Source: Globodera rostochiensis
Lineage: Eukaryota; Nematoda; Chromadorea; Rhabditida; Heteroderidae
Assembly (NCBI GenBank): GCA_018350325.1
Contig: JAEVLN010000017.1
Location: 947,230 to 1,011,229, forward strand
Direction: 5' to 3'
DNA length: 64,000 nt
How positions within the stretch are numbered: the stretch's first letter is position 1; every line of letters begins with the position of its first letter. Of the stretch, positions 38,796 through 50,000 are shown one piece after another. The notes beneath the pieces are model-generated. The model searched no databases, had not been told where the DNA came from, and saw nothing but the letters and a program-made list of their open reading frames with translations. Made by a program: the position numbers and the translations under genes.

Positions 38796-40959
38796 TTAAA
38801 AGGGAATTGTTTCTACCCTTCGATCACTTTTTTTCTTTATCAAAAGTTCAACTTCGTCCGGGCCTTTGTTTTTCAGGGCAAAACGTTGCGACTCCGTCCA
38901 AAAGTTTGGCCTTGTTCTGATCGGAGTCCGCGCACCGTAAGCGTCCAAATGGTAAATCAAATATTCCATTAAATACATAAGCTTTACGTCCGTGTAATGG
39001 AAGGAAATGGCATAATCACTGCAACATTCGGGACCCTGGGAAAGTGAAATTTCGATCGGACACTTTTTTATACAAATTTATTATTTACGTTGTGACAATT
39101 TTTTTAGCAAATTTAAACCGGCTCAAAGACCGCTTAAAGCCAGGGATGGGCACGCCGACGACCTTTTCGGAATTCCTTTTGGAATTCCGAAGCTTCAAAA
39201 ATGACAGAAATCGGAATTCCGAAGCTTCAAAAATGACAGAAATCGGAATTCCGAAGCTTCAAAAATGACAGAAATCGGAATTCCGAAGCTTCAAAAATGA
39301 CAGAAATCGGAATTCCGAAGCTTCAAAAATGACAGAAATCGGAATTCCGACCATCCCTGGTGTAAAAGATTGAGCGACAGAACAGAAAAATGTAATCAAA
39401 TATTCATTCTCAATGCCAAGGAATAAATTCGAGCCTTGGCATTATGTGTGTAATTGTTTAATAACTTTTATTCAAAAAGGCCTAATTAAATGCCTAATTA
39501 GGTACTAATTTACCTGTCTGAGTGGATAATAACTCAAATTTTGCAACCAAAAGCTTTGCTGTTCCAACAATGAAATTGGCACCAGTGATTCGCCAACAAA
39601 ATCTCCAAAAAAGCGATGACGAAACTTTGCATCGCGCGAATCGCCCAATTTGACGCCGAGATTGTCCAAACAGACGGCAATGAATTGGTCCTCTTCGAGG
39701 CTGTCGCCGTCGAAACATACCGACGGATTGTCAAGGCCACGTTCAACCAGTAACTGAACAAATTAAAAGGCTCTGGAGGTTCGAGTCCACCCGGAAGCCC
39801 CCAATGTCGCCGCCAGGCACAAGTCTCGGGCCACCTTTTTGCGACACTTTTGCCACATTCTGATATAATCACTCAAAGGCATTTAGACCCCTAAAAAACT
39901 TTGGAGCTTATCCGTAAATCGCCGGGGGGTGGGATGGAACCTCCGAGAGTGCAGGCCGACCCATAAATGCTTAAATTTCTGAAAAATGCCTCGGGGGGGG
40001 GGGCTGTCATTCCCAAAACACACTTTGAGCGCACTCCGGCTCATCACATAACCGCTGCCGCCTTGCGGGAACACGCGGTCAGCGTACATTGTGGTGCGCA
40101 ACTTGCAGCCAAAATATATGAGCTCTTTGGGCGAGTACGGCATTAACATAAGCCGCAAATTCTCCATCACCACGTAGGCGTCGTCGTCGGCACGGAAAAA
40201 CCAATCATAATCGTTCTCAAAAGGGGGGGGGGAAATGTGCCACAATTGTGCCATTTTTTGGCAATTTGACCCACCAAAAAGTGCTCGTAAATGTATTTGG
40301 CAATCTTCTTCGTCCTGCGCCAAATATATTGCCTTCCAAGCGGAATTTGCAGGTCAATTGCTGGAAGGCTTGGGTCCTCCTTGGAGGAGAAGAACATAAA
40401 TTTGGTGCAGTGCTGGGCCCACGTGGCCTTCACGTGCCGTGCGCGAGTCTCGTGGAAATTCTCATAGGTGAAAATCCAACAGAAAACGCGCACTTTTTTG
40501 GCTATTTCGTGCGCCACAGACCCCCGGGCTAAAATATTTATGGGAAAAGCTTAATTTTATTTAAGTAATAAATACTTTGTAAACAAAATATACACAAAAC
40601 TTACAGTTGAAAGGATAAGTAAAGTTTTTGTTGAAGTACGTCTCGTACCCCATCAATTCTTTTGGCAATTTGACCGGCGGCGGCGGCGGCGGCATTTCAC
40701 GGACCCCTTGGCGCCCTGTGGCCGTGACGACAGGAGGCGAAGACGGGAGGAGAAGCCAAAGAATGATCAGATCGACAAGCAGTCCGAGGAAGAAGCCGAA
40801 GAAGAACGGATGGACATTTGGGAGGCCCATCGGTGGGCACCATTTGGACGGCCATTTAAATTTGCAGGGCCATCGAATTTTGGTGGACAAAACGTGCTGT
40901 GCGGTGCCGAATGTGTTGGAGCTGTTGTTGCTGTTGTTCATGTTCAACTTCATGTTCAT
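38796..40959 (-). CDS. c1galt1: Core 1 beta-1,3-galactosyltransferase (C1GALT1-like)
   Basis: Golgi type II enzyme (GT31) that adds galactose to O-linked GalNAc. Exons (minus): 40605-40959, 40275-40528, 40024-40215, 39514-39753 and 38796-39035, 426 residues. A cytoplasmic tail is followed by a membrane anchor (about residues 51-71, [20 protein letters not shown]) and a Pro-rich stem. The catalytic domain has [29 protein letters not shown], the DxD motif in FFRADDDAY (residues 213-215), [38 protein letters not shown] and [10 protein letters not shown], all in family order. The 58-base intron with a poly-C tract (40216-40274) separates EHFL from NDYDWFF. Intron 39036-39513 carries a 32-base tandem repeat. 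Divergent from the GT92 gene. Confidence 0.93.
39181..39340. repeat. 32-base tandem repeat, five identical copies
   Basis: Unit ggaattccgaagcttcaaaa plus atgacagaaatc repeats five times without change, plus a partial sixth. The flanks cagggatggg and gaccatccctgg are inverted, so the array sits inside a small foldback. It lies within the last intron of the galactosyltransferase gene. Confidence 0.92.
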
Positions 40960-41542
40960 GTCGTCGTTGTTACTGGGTCACGTCGATATTATTACCAAGA
41001 AAAACTGCAAACTTTTGACAAAAATTTAAAAATTCCAATTGAAGCAAAAAATCCAATTTTTTATGCCTTCAACACATCCCCGCCTATTTATAAAGTCAAA
41101 AAAAATTATCGACCTCGAGCTTTTTTTTTTTTGAAACAAATTAAAGACTAATTAATGAGACTTGCGAATGTTCCCAAATAATTCCGTTTATTCAAATTTT
41201 TGAGCCGATAAAAAGGTGAAATGTAGACGGAACGTATTTATTTGTGTCGGCGCCGTTCGGAGATGGAAATTTTGGGATTAATTAGGCGATTAATGACGAC
41301 GCTAATGTACACACTAATAAATAACCTCCGTCGGACGGGTCCTTCCCCAAAATTCAAATTGTCTGATCGAATCTTCCGCGCGTTTCCGCTAAAATTCTTG
41401 ATTTTGTTGCCAATGTAAAAATAAATTAAATCCAGACTTTCTACGTCATTTAACAGCAAGTGGCTCCCCTCCCCCCCCCCCCCCCCATCTTCTTTCAAAG
41501 TTTGCATTTTCCCTAATTTTTAAATTGAGCATTTTTGGCGTA
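40960..41542. promoter_or_regulatory. Shared divergent promoter region of two glycosyltransferase genes
   Basis: 583 bases between the two start codons. Near 41465-41487 is a C-run of about 16 that could vary in length. A tataaata at 41546 lies inside the GT92 start region, so its transcription start is uncertain. Confidence 0.4.
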
Positions 41543-43859
41543 ATGTATAAATATCAAATATTCGCTGCAGTGAATTTGGTCGGCATTTTGCTTCTGAAAT
41601 TCAATATTTTCCTTCTGTTCGATGGTCGTGAAAAGCAGCAACAAAGCGGCAAAAGCATTTTCTCTTTATTCAAAAGGCCGACACAAATTGAACAAATATT
41701 TGTGTTGCGCACTTTCCTTTATTCGAACTGGTATTTTCCAAATTTTATGAATTAAATTCACTAATTAAAGTCCAATTAGGTAATGTGTGGTCTCTTAATC
41801 TTTAATTGACGAGTTAATTGATAAACTACGCCAAAAAAAGGTTTTTGATTTAGGAAGGAAAAGCGTTCGTCCACCATAACGCTTCTCAATGTGCAAAAGC
41901 ATTTGTTGGACCGTTTGAATTGGTTCAGTGCCAAATGTTTGGTGCACTCGGCCAACGCACTTTTCCCGACATGGGAAGTGCCGTCCAAAATGATCGTTTT
42001 GCACAATGTCGGCCAATGTCGGCTGGTCACCTGCGCACTGATCTGTCCCCACGGGCGTGCCGTGGACGAAGTCGTCTTCCGATTTGCGGGCTCCAAACCG
42101 ATAAAGGTGTCTAATCAGTTGTGTCATCTGATCACAATCATAATGACCGCTTAATTCCGATCACATTTAAGATGGCTTTAATTTCATTCTTGATCAGTTC
42201 CCCGTCTCCGTGCCGCCTAAGAAGAAAGTGTCGCTGCTTCTGTGCATGGGCCGCGTGTTCTTCTTCGAGCAGTGGCACATGTTCATCACCGCCATGGAGC
42301 TGTACCGACTGCAGCGGGTGGACACCGTTGTGGCGTACATAATGAGTGTTCATCCGGCAATTTATGAACTGATGCAAATGTACGCCAGGGATGGACTGCT
42401 CAAAGTAAGGGCCAATATGGAAATGCCGTCCGACACTGCCCATGGGACGGCCACCAGGTACAACCCGAACAGTGAGACGGAGTGGAACAACCAGGTAGAG
42501 ACAGGCAGAACGTATTCAAAACGACATTAACAAAATTCATGCCAAAATGGTAGAAAGTCTATTTTTGATCCTTTTTTTTTGTATAATTAGGCATCTAAAA
42601 ACCCCCAAAAGTGTCAAAAATGGACTAAAAACCCATGGACTAAAAAAAAGGCCAAAATATTGATTTATGTTGACTAAAAAGTCGCTCTAATTCTAAAATT
42701 TTTCGAAATGAATGCTGTGGCCTATTCGCAAAAAAATAGGTTAAAACCTGAAAATCCGGGCTCTACTAATACATAAATATTTAACTAACACAGAATGCCA
42801 AATTTTTAGCAATTTTAAATGTTTTAAAAAGGTTGTTGACCTGCACGATTGTTTGTATGAACATCGAGACGGCGCCGAGTTCATCGCTTTTCTCGACTGG
42901 GACGATCTTTTGATTTCGCCGACCTTTAAGCCGTTGCCGGGGGTTTTCAGAAAATTTGCTGCTTACAACGCCGACTCGGCCACCTTTCTGGTGGCACGCT
43001 ACCAAAGCTATTTGCTTGATTTGGGTAATTAATTAAATGTGCATAATTAATTAGTACAAAATCAATTAAAATCTCCGTTTTTTCAGAGAGTTTTTCTGAG
43101 GAAAAATATACGCTTCGAACCCTTTGGGAGCGTTGGCTTCTCTTTGACAAACAATCGCTTCAAAATATGCGCCAAAAAGTTATCGGCAAAATTGTTGTGA
43201 GGCCGAAATTTGCCGAATCGGTGAACTATCACAACGCGACCAAACTGCGCGATGGCTTTCGCGAAATTGACTTTCCCCCCATCGATGCGTCCATTTTGCA
43301 TTTACGCCTCAATAAAGTTGTTTATTTTAAATTATTTTAGATAAATTTAATTTCGAGAAATAATTTTACTTTCTTAATGCAATTCGGGCGCTTTAGACAA
43401 TTTATACGATGGACAAATTGCAAATTGACGGGGCTCAACTTGAAAGAACATTTTTGGACTTTGTCCGTCGACACAACAAATCGATGGAGGCTTTTCGTGA
43501 TCGATTGCCAAAAAGGGAATCGGCGATCGGAGATTTCCTTCACTGTTACTTGGCATCCACGCCGGACAAAGATCGTGCCAAGAATTTGAAGAGAAAATGC
43601 CCTTCCGTCCATCATTGTCCCATCAATAAGGTGTTTTTGTTTAGGAACGATTGTAAATATTAATTAATTAATTAAATAAATTTAATATAAATTAAATATT
43701 TCAATTTTCGCTTTTTAGACAAAAATTGAACTGACAGAGCAGGAATGTGTGAACAATGTGAACATTTGGAGTCAGTACCATTCGAATGTCCGCGGCATAG
43801 CAATTTCTGTGTTGGAACGGAGCACATTCGAAAGGACGAACAAATGCAAATTCTCGTGA
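41543..43859 (+). CDS. Glycosyltransferase family 92 protein
   Basis: Exons 41543-41730, 41854-42106, 42198-42494, 42832-43024, 43087-43316, 43397-43630 and 43719-43859 join in phase to 511 residues. A short N-terminus and a membrane anchor (FAAVNLVGILLLKFNIFLLF) make it a Golgi type II protein. The GT92 core is clear: VSLLLCMGRVFFFEQWHMFI, the YRLQRVDTVVAYIMS block, and FIAFLDWDDLLI with the DxD-like DWDD (residues 268-271). Then come LRTLWERWLLFDKQS, a KIVVRP block with SVNYHNATKL, and ILHLRLNK. In C. elegans the GT92 enzyme GALT-1 adds beta-1,4-galactose to core fucose; the exact acceptor here is unknown. Transcribed away from the C1GALT1 gene. No odd residues noted. Confidence 0.9.
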
Positions 43860-44758
43860 GGGGGTGGCGGTGGCACCAAAACGACGCCGCACATTCAGTC
43901 CCCATTTATTTATTTTTATTTATTCATTTTATATTTACCTATGCATTTTGTGCATTATTAAATGTATTAAAAATAACCAAAAAACAAAAAGGGCGGCCGA
44001 TTGGCACGGTCTGCAACAAAACATTAATCTTTTATTATAATAATTTAAGCGGCACACATTCAGTCAAAATGCCAACACTTCAGTGCCAGCAAATTTTGAA
44101 GGGCTATAACTTTTTTATTGGGTGCTTTACCCTTTGAACTTTTTAAAACAAATTAACCGTTTTTTGCTTTTTTTAAAATGATTCTTCTCATTTAAAGCTT
44201 TTGAATGGCATCCGGTTTGTTTATTTTGGATGAGTTTGAAAAAGTTTTATATATCGTCCCCGCCCCTTAAAAAAATTCATTATAGTGAAAAATAAAAAAT
44301 ATTTAAAAGTTTTCTAAATGAGCATTTGTTGAATCGTAATAGCACCGAATTTTTGCTTTAAATTAACACCAAAAAATCAATTAAAATTGAATCAATTAAT
44401 TTTTGTTTCTGCTGCATTTGACGTGGCACAAACGAATGAATATTAACAGCCCACGCCTTCACATTATTGAATGAATGCGTTGCCAAGTAAAATGCTTTAT
44501 TAATGCTAAATCAGATTTTTATTAATTTTTTTGCAATGTCCAATTTATTTGCCTTTGGAATTTGAGGGAGCAAATTTATTCTTTTGTTTTCGGGTAGTTT
44601 GTCCCGGTCAGATAAACTGTGACAATTTATACCGTTTGTCCCATCAACTCTGATCGATTTGGATACAATGTCCACAAGTTGGGTCTCTTATTTCAACAAC
44701 AAACCACGGAGAGGAGCAGCTGAACATTGCCCCATTTATTAATTTAATTTTTTAGGAA
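43860..44758. other. Intergenic AT-rich region
   Basis: No coding region. Ends with a likely trans-splice acceptor just before the next start codon. Confidence 0.5.
44751..44755 (+). promoter_or_regulatory. Probable spliced-leader trans-splice acceptor
   Basis: A T-rich run ending tttttttag sits three bases before the ATG at 44759 with no plausible upstream exon. This is the usual look of a nematode SL acceptor. Confidence 0.55.
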
Positions 44759-45517
44759 ATGAGTCCATTTGTTTTTTTATTACTTTTCATCGGCACATTA
44801 GCGACAGTGCCAACGCTGGTCGTCGGCCCGCTTCCAATCGACAACAAATACCGCGTTCTGCCGCGAGCCAGTTACTACATTACTGTCGATTTTGAAGGCT
44901 GTGGTGGGCAAAAAATATTATTTATATATAAAGTTAAATATATTTTTAAAACAATTTTAGACAAAGTCGATTTGAATACAAATGAAAGGGGAAAAATCAA
45001 ATGGGATTTCTCTAAACAAATCGTCCATAGTCCAAACATTAATGAGTCGTGCAAAGACGAAAACGAAGAATCCCCCGTCAAAGTGACCATTTTTGTCTGT
45101 AACGGAAAGGAAAAGCGCATTTTGCATCAATTCAAAAACTATGAAAAAATGCTGAAAAATATGCGAAAAAATGATGGCCGACTTTACGAATTCTTCCAAA
45201 TTATGTTCTACAATTTGCCGACGCAATTAATGCCCGAAGGGGATAGTGACGATGACGACGACCCCCCAAGCAATGTATTAATTAATGAATGAATTGGTCG
45301 GGAGTCGAACTCTGTCGAGTCTCGAGCCGCCCAGGGCAAAAACTGAGAATATTCTCTTCCAAATTTTATTCTAATAAATGATTTTTGCTATTAATTGTGA
45401 AAAAATAATAAGAATATAAGCATTTTAAATTTATCAAATCTGTAGGAAGAAGCAGAAGCAGACACTAATGGTGAACAGCCGGAGCAACAAAATGATGAAT
45501 CTGAGGGCGATTCATGA
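44759..45517 (+). CDS. Small secreted protein with acidic tail, unknown function
   Basis: Exons 44759-44903, 44961-45274 and 45446-45517 give 176 residues. A strong signal peptide (MSPFVFLLLFIGTLATVPTL) is followed by a mature part with two or three cysteines (FEGCDKVDLN, INESCKDEN, IFVCNGKEKR) and a helical basic segment (HQFKNYEKMLKNMRKN). It ends in a Glu/Asp/Gln-rich tail (EEAEADTNGEQPEQQNDESE). I do not recognise the family. Candidate secretory-gland or body-wall protein. Intron 1 is 57 bases and in frame, so retention would add 19 residues without a stop. If intron 2 were kept the protein would end NVLINE instead. A T-rich trans-splice acceptor precedes the start. The 3' end carries an array of tgtaa words. 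Confidence 0.75.
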
Positions 45518-45526
45518 CAAACCCCT

Positions 45527-45640
45527 ACTGTAACTGTAACTGTAATTGTTGTAACTGTAATTTTGTAACTGTAATTGTTGTAACTGTAATTATTGTAACT
45601 GTAATTATTGTAACTGTAATTGTTGTAACTGTATCATCAT
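45527..45640 (+). repeat. TGTAA(C/T)-rich array in the 3' UTR
   Basis: About a dozen copies of tgtaactgtaattgt-like words follow the stop codon by 10 bases. In RNA they read as repeated UGUAAY, similar in core to PUF-protein binding sites (UGUANAUA). Could equally be a plain microsatellite. Confidence 0.8.
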
Positions 45641-47060
45641 AACATCAAACATCATTTCGCCCCGGGGCATTTAAAGGCCCGACGAACATTTTAACTGCAA
45701 GTCGACCTAACGCAATGTGCTGGCATGTATGGTCGTTTTTCTTGGCTTATTCTAATGCAAATCAAACTTTATTTTTGCATCTTTCCGCTGTCTATTAACG
45801 AATTTAATACGCAATTAAAGTTGATTTTTAAAATTCTGATTTGGCTTTAGACTTGTGTATCTTTTTTAAAGAAAAAAATAAACAATGGTTCAAATTCCAT
45901 GTTTGGGGAACCTTTGTATTATGTTCTGATTTGTAAGGTGCGATCCCCCCCTCCCTTTAAATTTGTCATTTATAGCCTTTTGGTTTTTAGGTTTTTTGAA
46001 TAAAAAACAGCCGAGAAAAATTAAAGTTAAAATATTAACAATTGAATGCCATAGTAAAGCTGCTGAACTGCTAGCCCAGAGTTGTCCGGACGGCGGGTGG
46101 TGGAAGGGAACGGTGCTGAACCATCCAAAACCCGTCCACCCTAAAGCGATTTTTTTAATGTGAATCTTCCCGATTTTTTGAACAAAACTCAGACACAAAA
46201 TGCTCTATCATTTAAAATAGAAATTTTATTTGTCGTTATACGGTTTTTTTTTTCGAGATAGGGAGTAAGGGATTTTATCACAAATTCTCCAAAGCAACCA
46301 AGGATATAGTGTCTAATAATACAGGGATCGTATCTTTACTTATTTATCAGATAATTCGAATTTTTGGATCAATTTCTTACCAATTGAGTAGAAAATCAAA
46401 AAATTTTCCCGGCGGCGCCTATCGGCACTGCCGGCCCTCCCTCTCCACCTACTAAAGCAGAATTCCCAAAAAAAATTTGCATTTTTGAAAATTGAAAATC
46501 GGCAAAATTTTCGGAAATCCATGGCCAGAAGTGAAGCAGAATTCTCAAAAAATTATTTAATTTTTAAACTAGGGTAGCTCCCGCGCCCCAAAATTGGGTT
46601 GTCGTCCCCGACCTCGACATGGCCAACACCGAATTGTTGAGAAAATTTGTTGGTGGAGAGAAAAATGGTTAAAATACGCACATTTCATGCAAAAAATAAA
46701 GATTTACTATTTTTTGAGCCATTTTTTAAAACGTACTGATTTTTGATCCCAAAATCTGATATTTTGATTTCAAAATGTACTGATTTTTGATCCCAAAATC
46801 TGATATTTTGATTCCAAATTGTACTGATTTTATTCAATTTTCGAAACAATCCCTGGTCTAATAATATCACTCTGTCTGCCGCATCATTAGGCTATGGCAT
46901 CAACGTTATTTATTTCATAAATTGCTTTTCTAATAATATAAAAATTACACTAACAGAAAAGAAACAACAAAAAAAAGTTTTATGCGCTCCTCCTATGGGA
47001 ATTTACACGTCCTATGAGTTCATTTCGTCTCTTCAAAGAATTGTCTTCTGTTTTCTCGTG
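45641..47060. other. Intergenic region with dispersed repeats
   Basis: Holds a copy of the ggcgcctatcggcactgccg repeat (about 46405-46440), also seen near 19870, 51670 and 58165. A two-copy direct repeat of about 60 bases (tactgatttttgatcccaaa words) lies at about 46735-46830. One frame at 45963-46163 is noted under rejected items. Confidence 0.5.
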
Positions 47061-50000
47061 TCATGGCAAATAACTTTTCAATGTGTCCCACCAACTCTTT
47101 TTTTGTGCCGTTTGGTCTTTGGCATTTTTTGGTGTTTGATCTGCCGGTTTGTCTTGGGCGAGCGGCTTAAGGCCGTTATTAGCCTCGTCGACTGGACTGA
47201 TTTTTTCGGGCAATGCTGGCAATTCTGTTCCATTCACAAGTGCAAAAAATGCTTTCTCCAGCAATTGCAATAATTTTTGTTCATCCAAAACGCCTTCATT
47301 ACTCTAAAATCACAATGTTTTAAACGAGCAAGAAGAATTAAATTTAATTAAATTAATTAATTAAATAAATATTACTATAATCTTTTATAAATGTTTTTTG
47401 AATTTAATAAATCAAAACGCCTTATAATGTGCTTCCAATCCGCGCTTCACCGCCTTGCCAAGGTTGGCCCACCGTTTATAGACCAATTCACGCCGGTTTT
47501 CCGACCTCAGCGTCCAATTGCAGTCTTCGTTGGCATTTGCGTAATGTTGCCCAGTTTGGACGGCGTCCAAACATTGTGCCGCCCGCTTCCACGCCCCGAA
47601 AATGTTAGGCCCAAAATGTTGAATGGTGGCAAATCCCGTCTTTTTGTCCGGCTTTTCAATTCTGTAAACGGTGTGCACAATTTCGTCGACGTTGGGAATA
47701 AGAATAAAGCGCTTTTTGCGGTAAAGTCCGAAGAATTTGGAATCGTTTAGCACCAAAACATCGTCGGCATTAGGCCCATTTGGGTCGGCATTTTGTTGTC
47801 GGAGCGCATAATGTTCACGACCTGAAAAAAATTGAGGAGATTTTTAAATTAAAAAATTGGATTCTTTTTCAAATGCAAAAATGAATTAAATTTTACATTC
47901 ATTAATATCATTTTATTTTATCAAAAATTCAATTAAAATTTAATGGACCGTAATGCTCCATTTGTTCCCGCAAAATCTGCTCAATTTCTTGCCACTTTTG
48001 CATGTTATGTGCTCGCATTTCCGCTGGTTCCTCATCCGGGAATAATTTCTCAACATTTTTGATGGCTTTTTGGTCATGTGCCCGATCGATCTGTTCAAAA
48101 AGACGCCAAATTGTGTCGGCATTCACCGGCTTTCCCTGCTCCAAATAAACGCCGTCGCCCGTCCGGATGCTGTTCAGCATTTCTCGCGCTTTTTCGCTGA
48201 GCACTCTTTTCATGTCGCCGACGGGGTTTTCGGACAAAATGGACTTTTGACGAACATATGAAATGGCACGACTCAACGCCCGCTCATTCATTTGTGCCGA
48301 CTTTTCCAACATTTCACCGTACAATTTTTGTTCAACATTTTCACTGACATTTGGTGGAAGTTGTGGCAGTGCCGAACCGTTGAGCAAAGCGCCATAAACT
48401 TGTTCAAGCTGAAGCAGCAACTTTTGGTCGTCAAAGAAGCCGTCATTCTCCTAAAAAGCCGTTTATGCCGGATTTTAGTCATTTTTCCCAAACAAATTGT
48501 TGCCCTTCCTCCCTATAAAATGCAAAGTTTTTGAGAGTAAATGCCTATTTTGCCATATTTGATATTTTGACATTTTTAAAACAATAAAGACAAAAAACCC
48601 AAAAATGCAACCTTAAAAAATGTTTTTTTAAAACAAAATGTACCCTTAAACATCGATATTTCTGAAAAAAATTCATGTACCAAGTTGATTTGCAATTGTG
48701 AGCAAAGGGATTGATTTTTTGGAATTTTTGCAATAAAAAAGGCAATTTTATTGGATTTAATGCCATTTTGGCATTTCGATCTCGACTGTTTCTAGTGCCT
48801 GAATCAGGGCTCTAGTCATAACTTTTTTCATGGCAATCGTCTTACACAATAAATATATACCGGGAATGTGCCATTTCCATTTTCAAAATTTCAAAAAACG
48901 GAAAAACGGAACCAAAATAACTAATAATTTGATTAAAGCATCTATCGGATTAGAATTCGCGTACTTTGTACAGTGCACCAATTTTGAACTGCAAAGCCTT
49001 GCCGAGGTTCGTCCACTTTCTGAACATTTCCGCCCGACTTTCCGCCTCAATTTCGACTTTGCATTCTTTGCCGCCCGCATAAATTTGGCCATTTTGCACA
49101 ATTTCCACACATTTTGCCGCCTTTTTCCACGCTTCAAAAACATTTGAGCCAAACATACCGTAGGAATTGTCTCCATTCTTCACCACGTATACGGTATGTA
49201 CAATTTCAGCGGCACTCGGAATAAGCACCGTCCGGTGGCGTTTGAAGCCGAAGAAATTGTAGTGCACGATGACCAGCTGATTTGGCGCGTTCGTCTTCGC
49301 GCCCTTCAGCCTTGTTGTGTACGCTTCGTTTCCTTTACATTTAAATTTTGAATAAGCAATTAAATTGAGAAACATATAAAATGCAATAAATTTTAACTTT
49401 TAAAATTGTAAGCTTCGTTTCCTTTACATTTAAATTTTGAATAAGCAATTAAATTGAGAAACATATAAAATGCAATAAATTTTAACTTTTAAAATTGTAA
49501 GCTTCGTTTCCTTTACATTTAAATTTTGAATAAGCAATTAAATTGAGAAACATATAAAATGCAATAAATTTTAACTTTTAAAATTGTAAGCTTCGTTTCC
49601 TTTACATTTAAATTTTGAATAAGCAATTAAATTGAGAAACATATAAAATGCAATAAATTTTAACTTTTAAAATTGTAAGCTTCGTTTCCTTTACATTTAA
49701 ATTTTGAATAAGCAATTAAATTGAGAAACATATAAAATGCAATAAATTTTAACTTTTAAAATTGTAAGCTTCGTTTCCTTTACATTTAAATTTTGAATAA
49801 GCAATTAAATTGAGAAACATATAAAATGCAATAAAATACTTTTAAAATTGTAAGCTTCGTTTCCTTTACATTTAAATTTTGAATAAACTTTTTTGATAAT
49901 TGCTATTAAATTGAAAGGCTTATAAAATGGAATAAATTTACTTTTAAAATTGCAAGCTTCGTTTCCTTTACATTTAAATTTTGAATAAACTTTTTTTTAA

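Noticed and set aside
40628..41151. Plus-strand frames of 133 and 147 residues
   Set aside because: Antisense shadows of the first exon of the C1GALT1-like gene and its upstream region.
45963..46163. Frame containing SCPDGGWWKGTVLNHPKP, which recalls the SH3 DGGWWKG signature
   Set aside because: Only that short motif fits; the rest of an SH3 domain is absent and no flanking exons were found. Possibly a coincidence or an old fragment.
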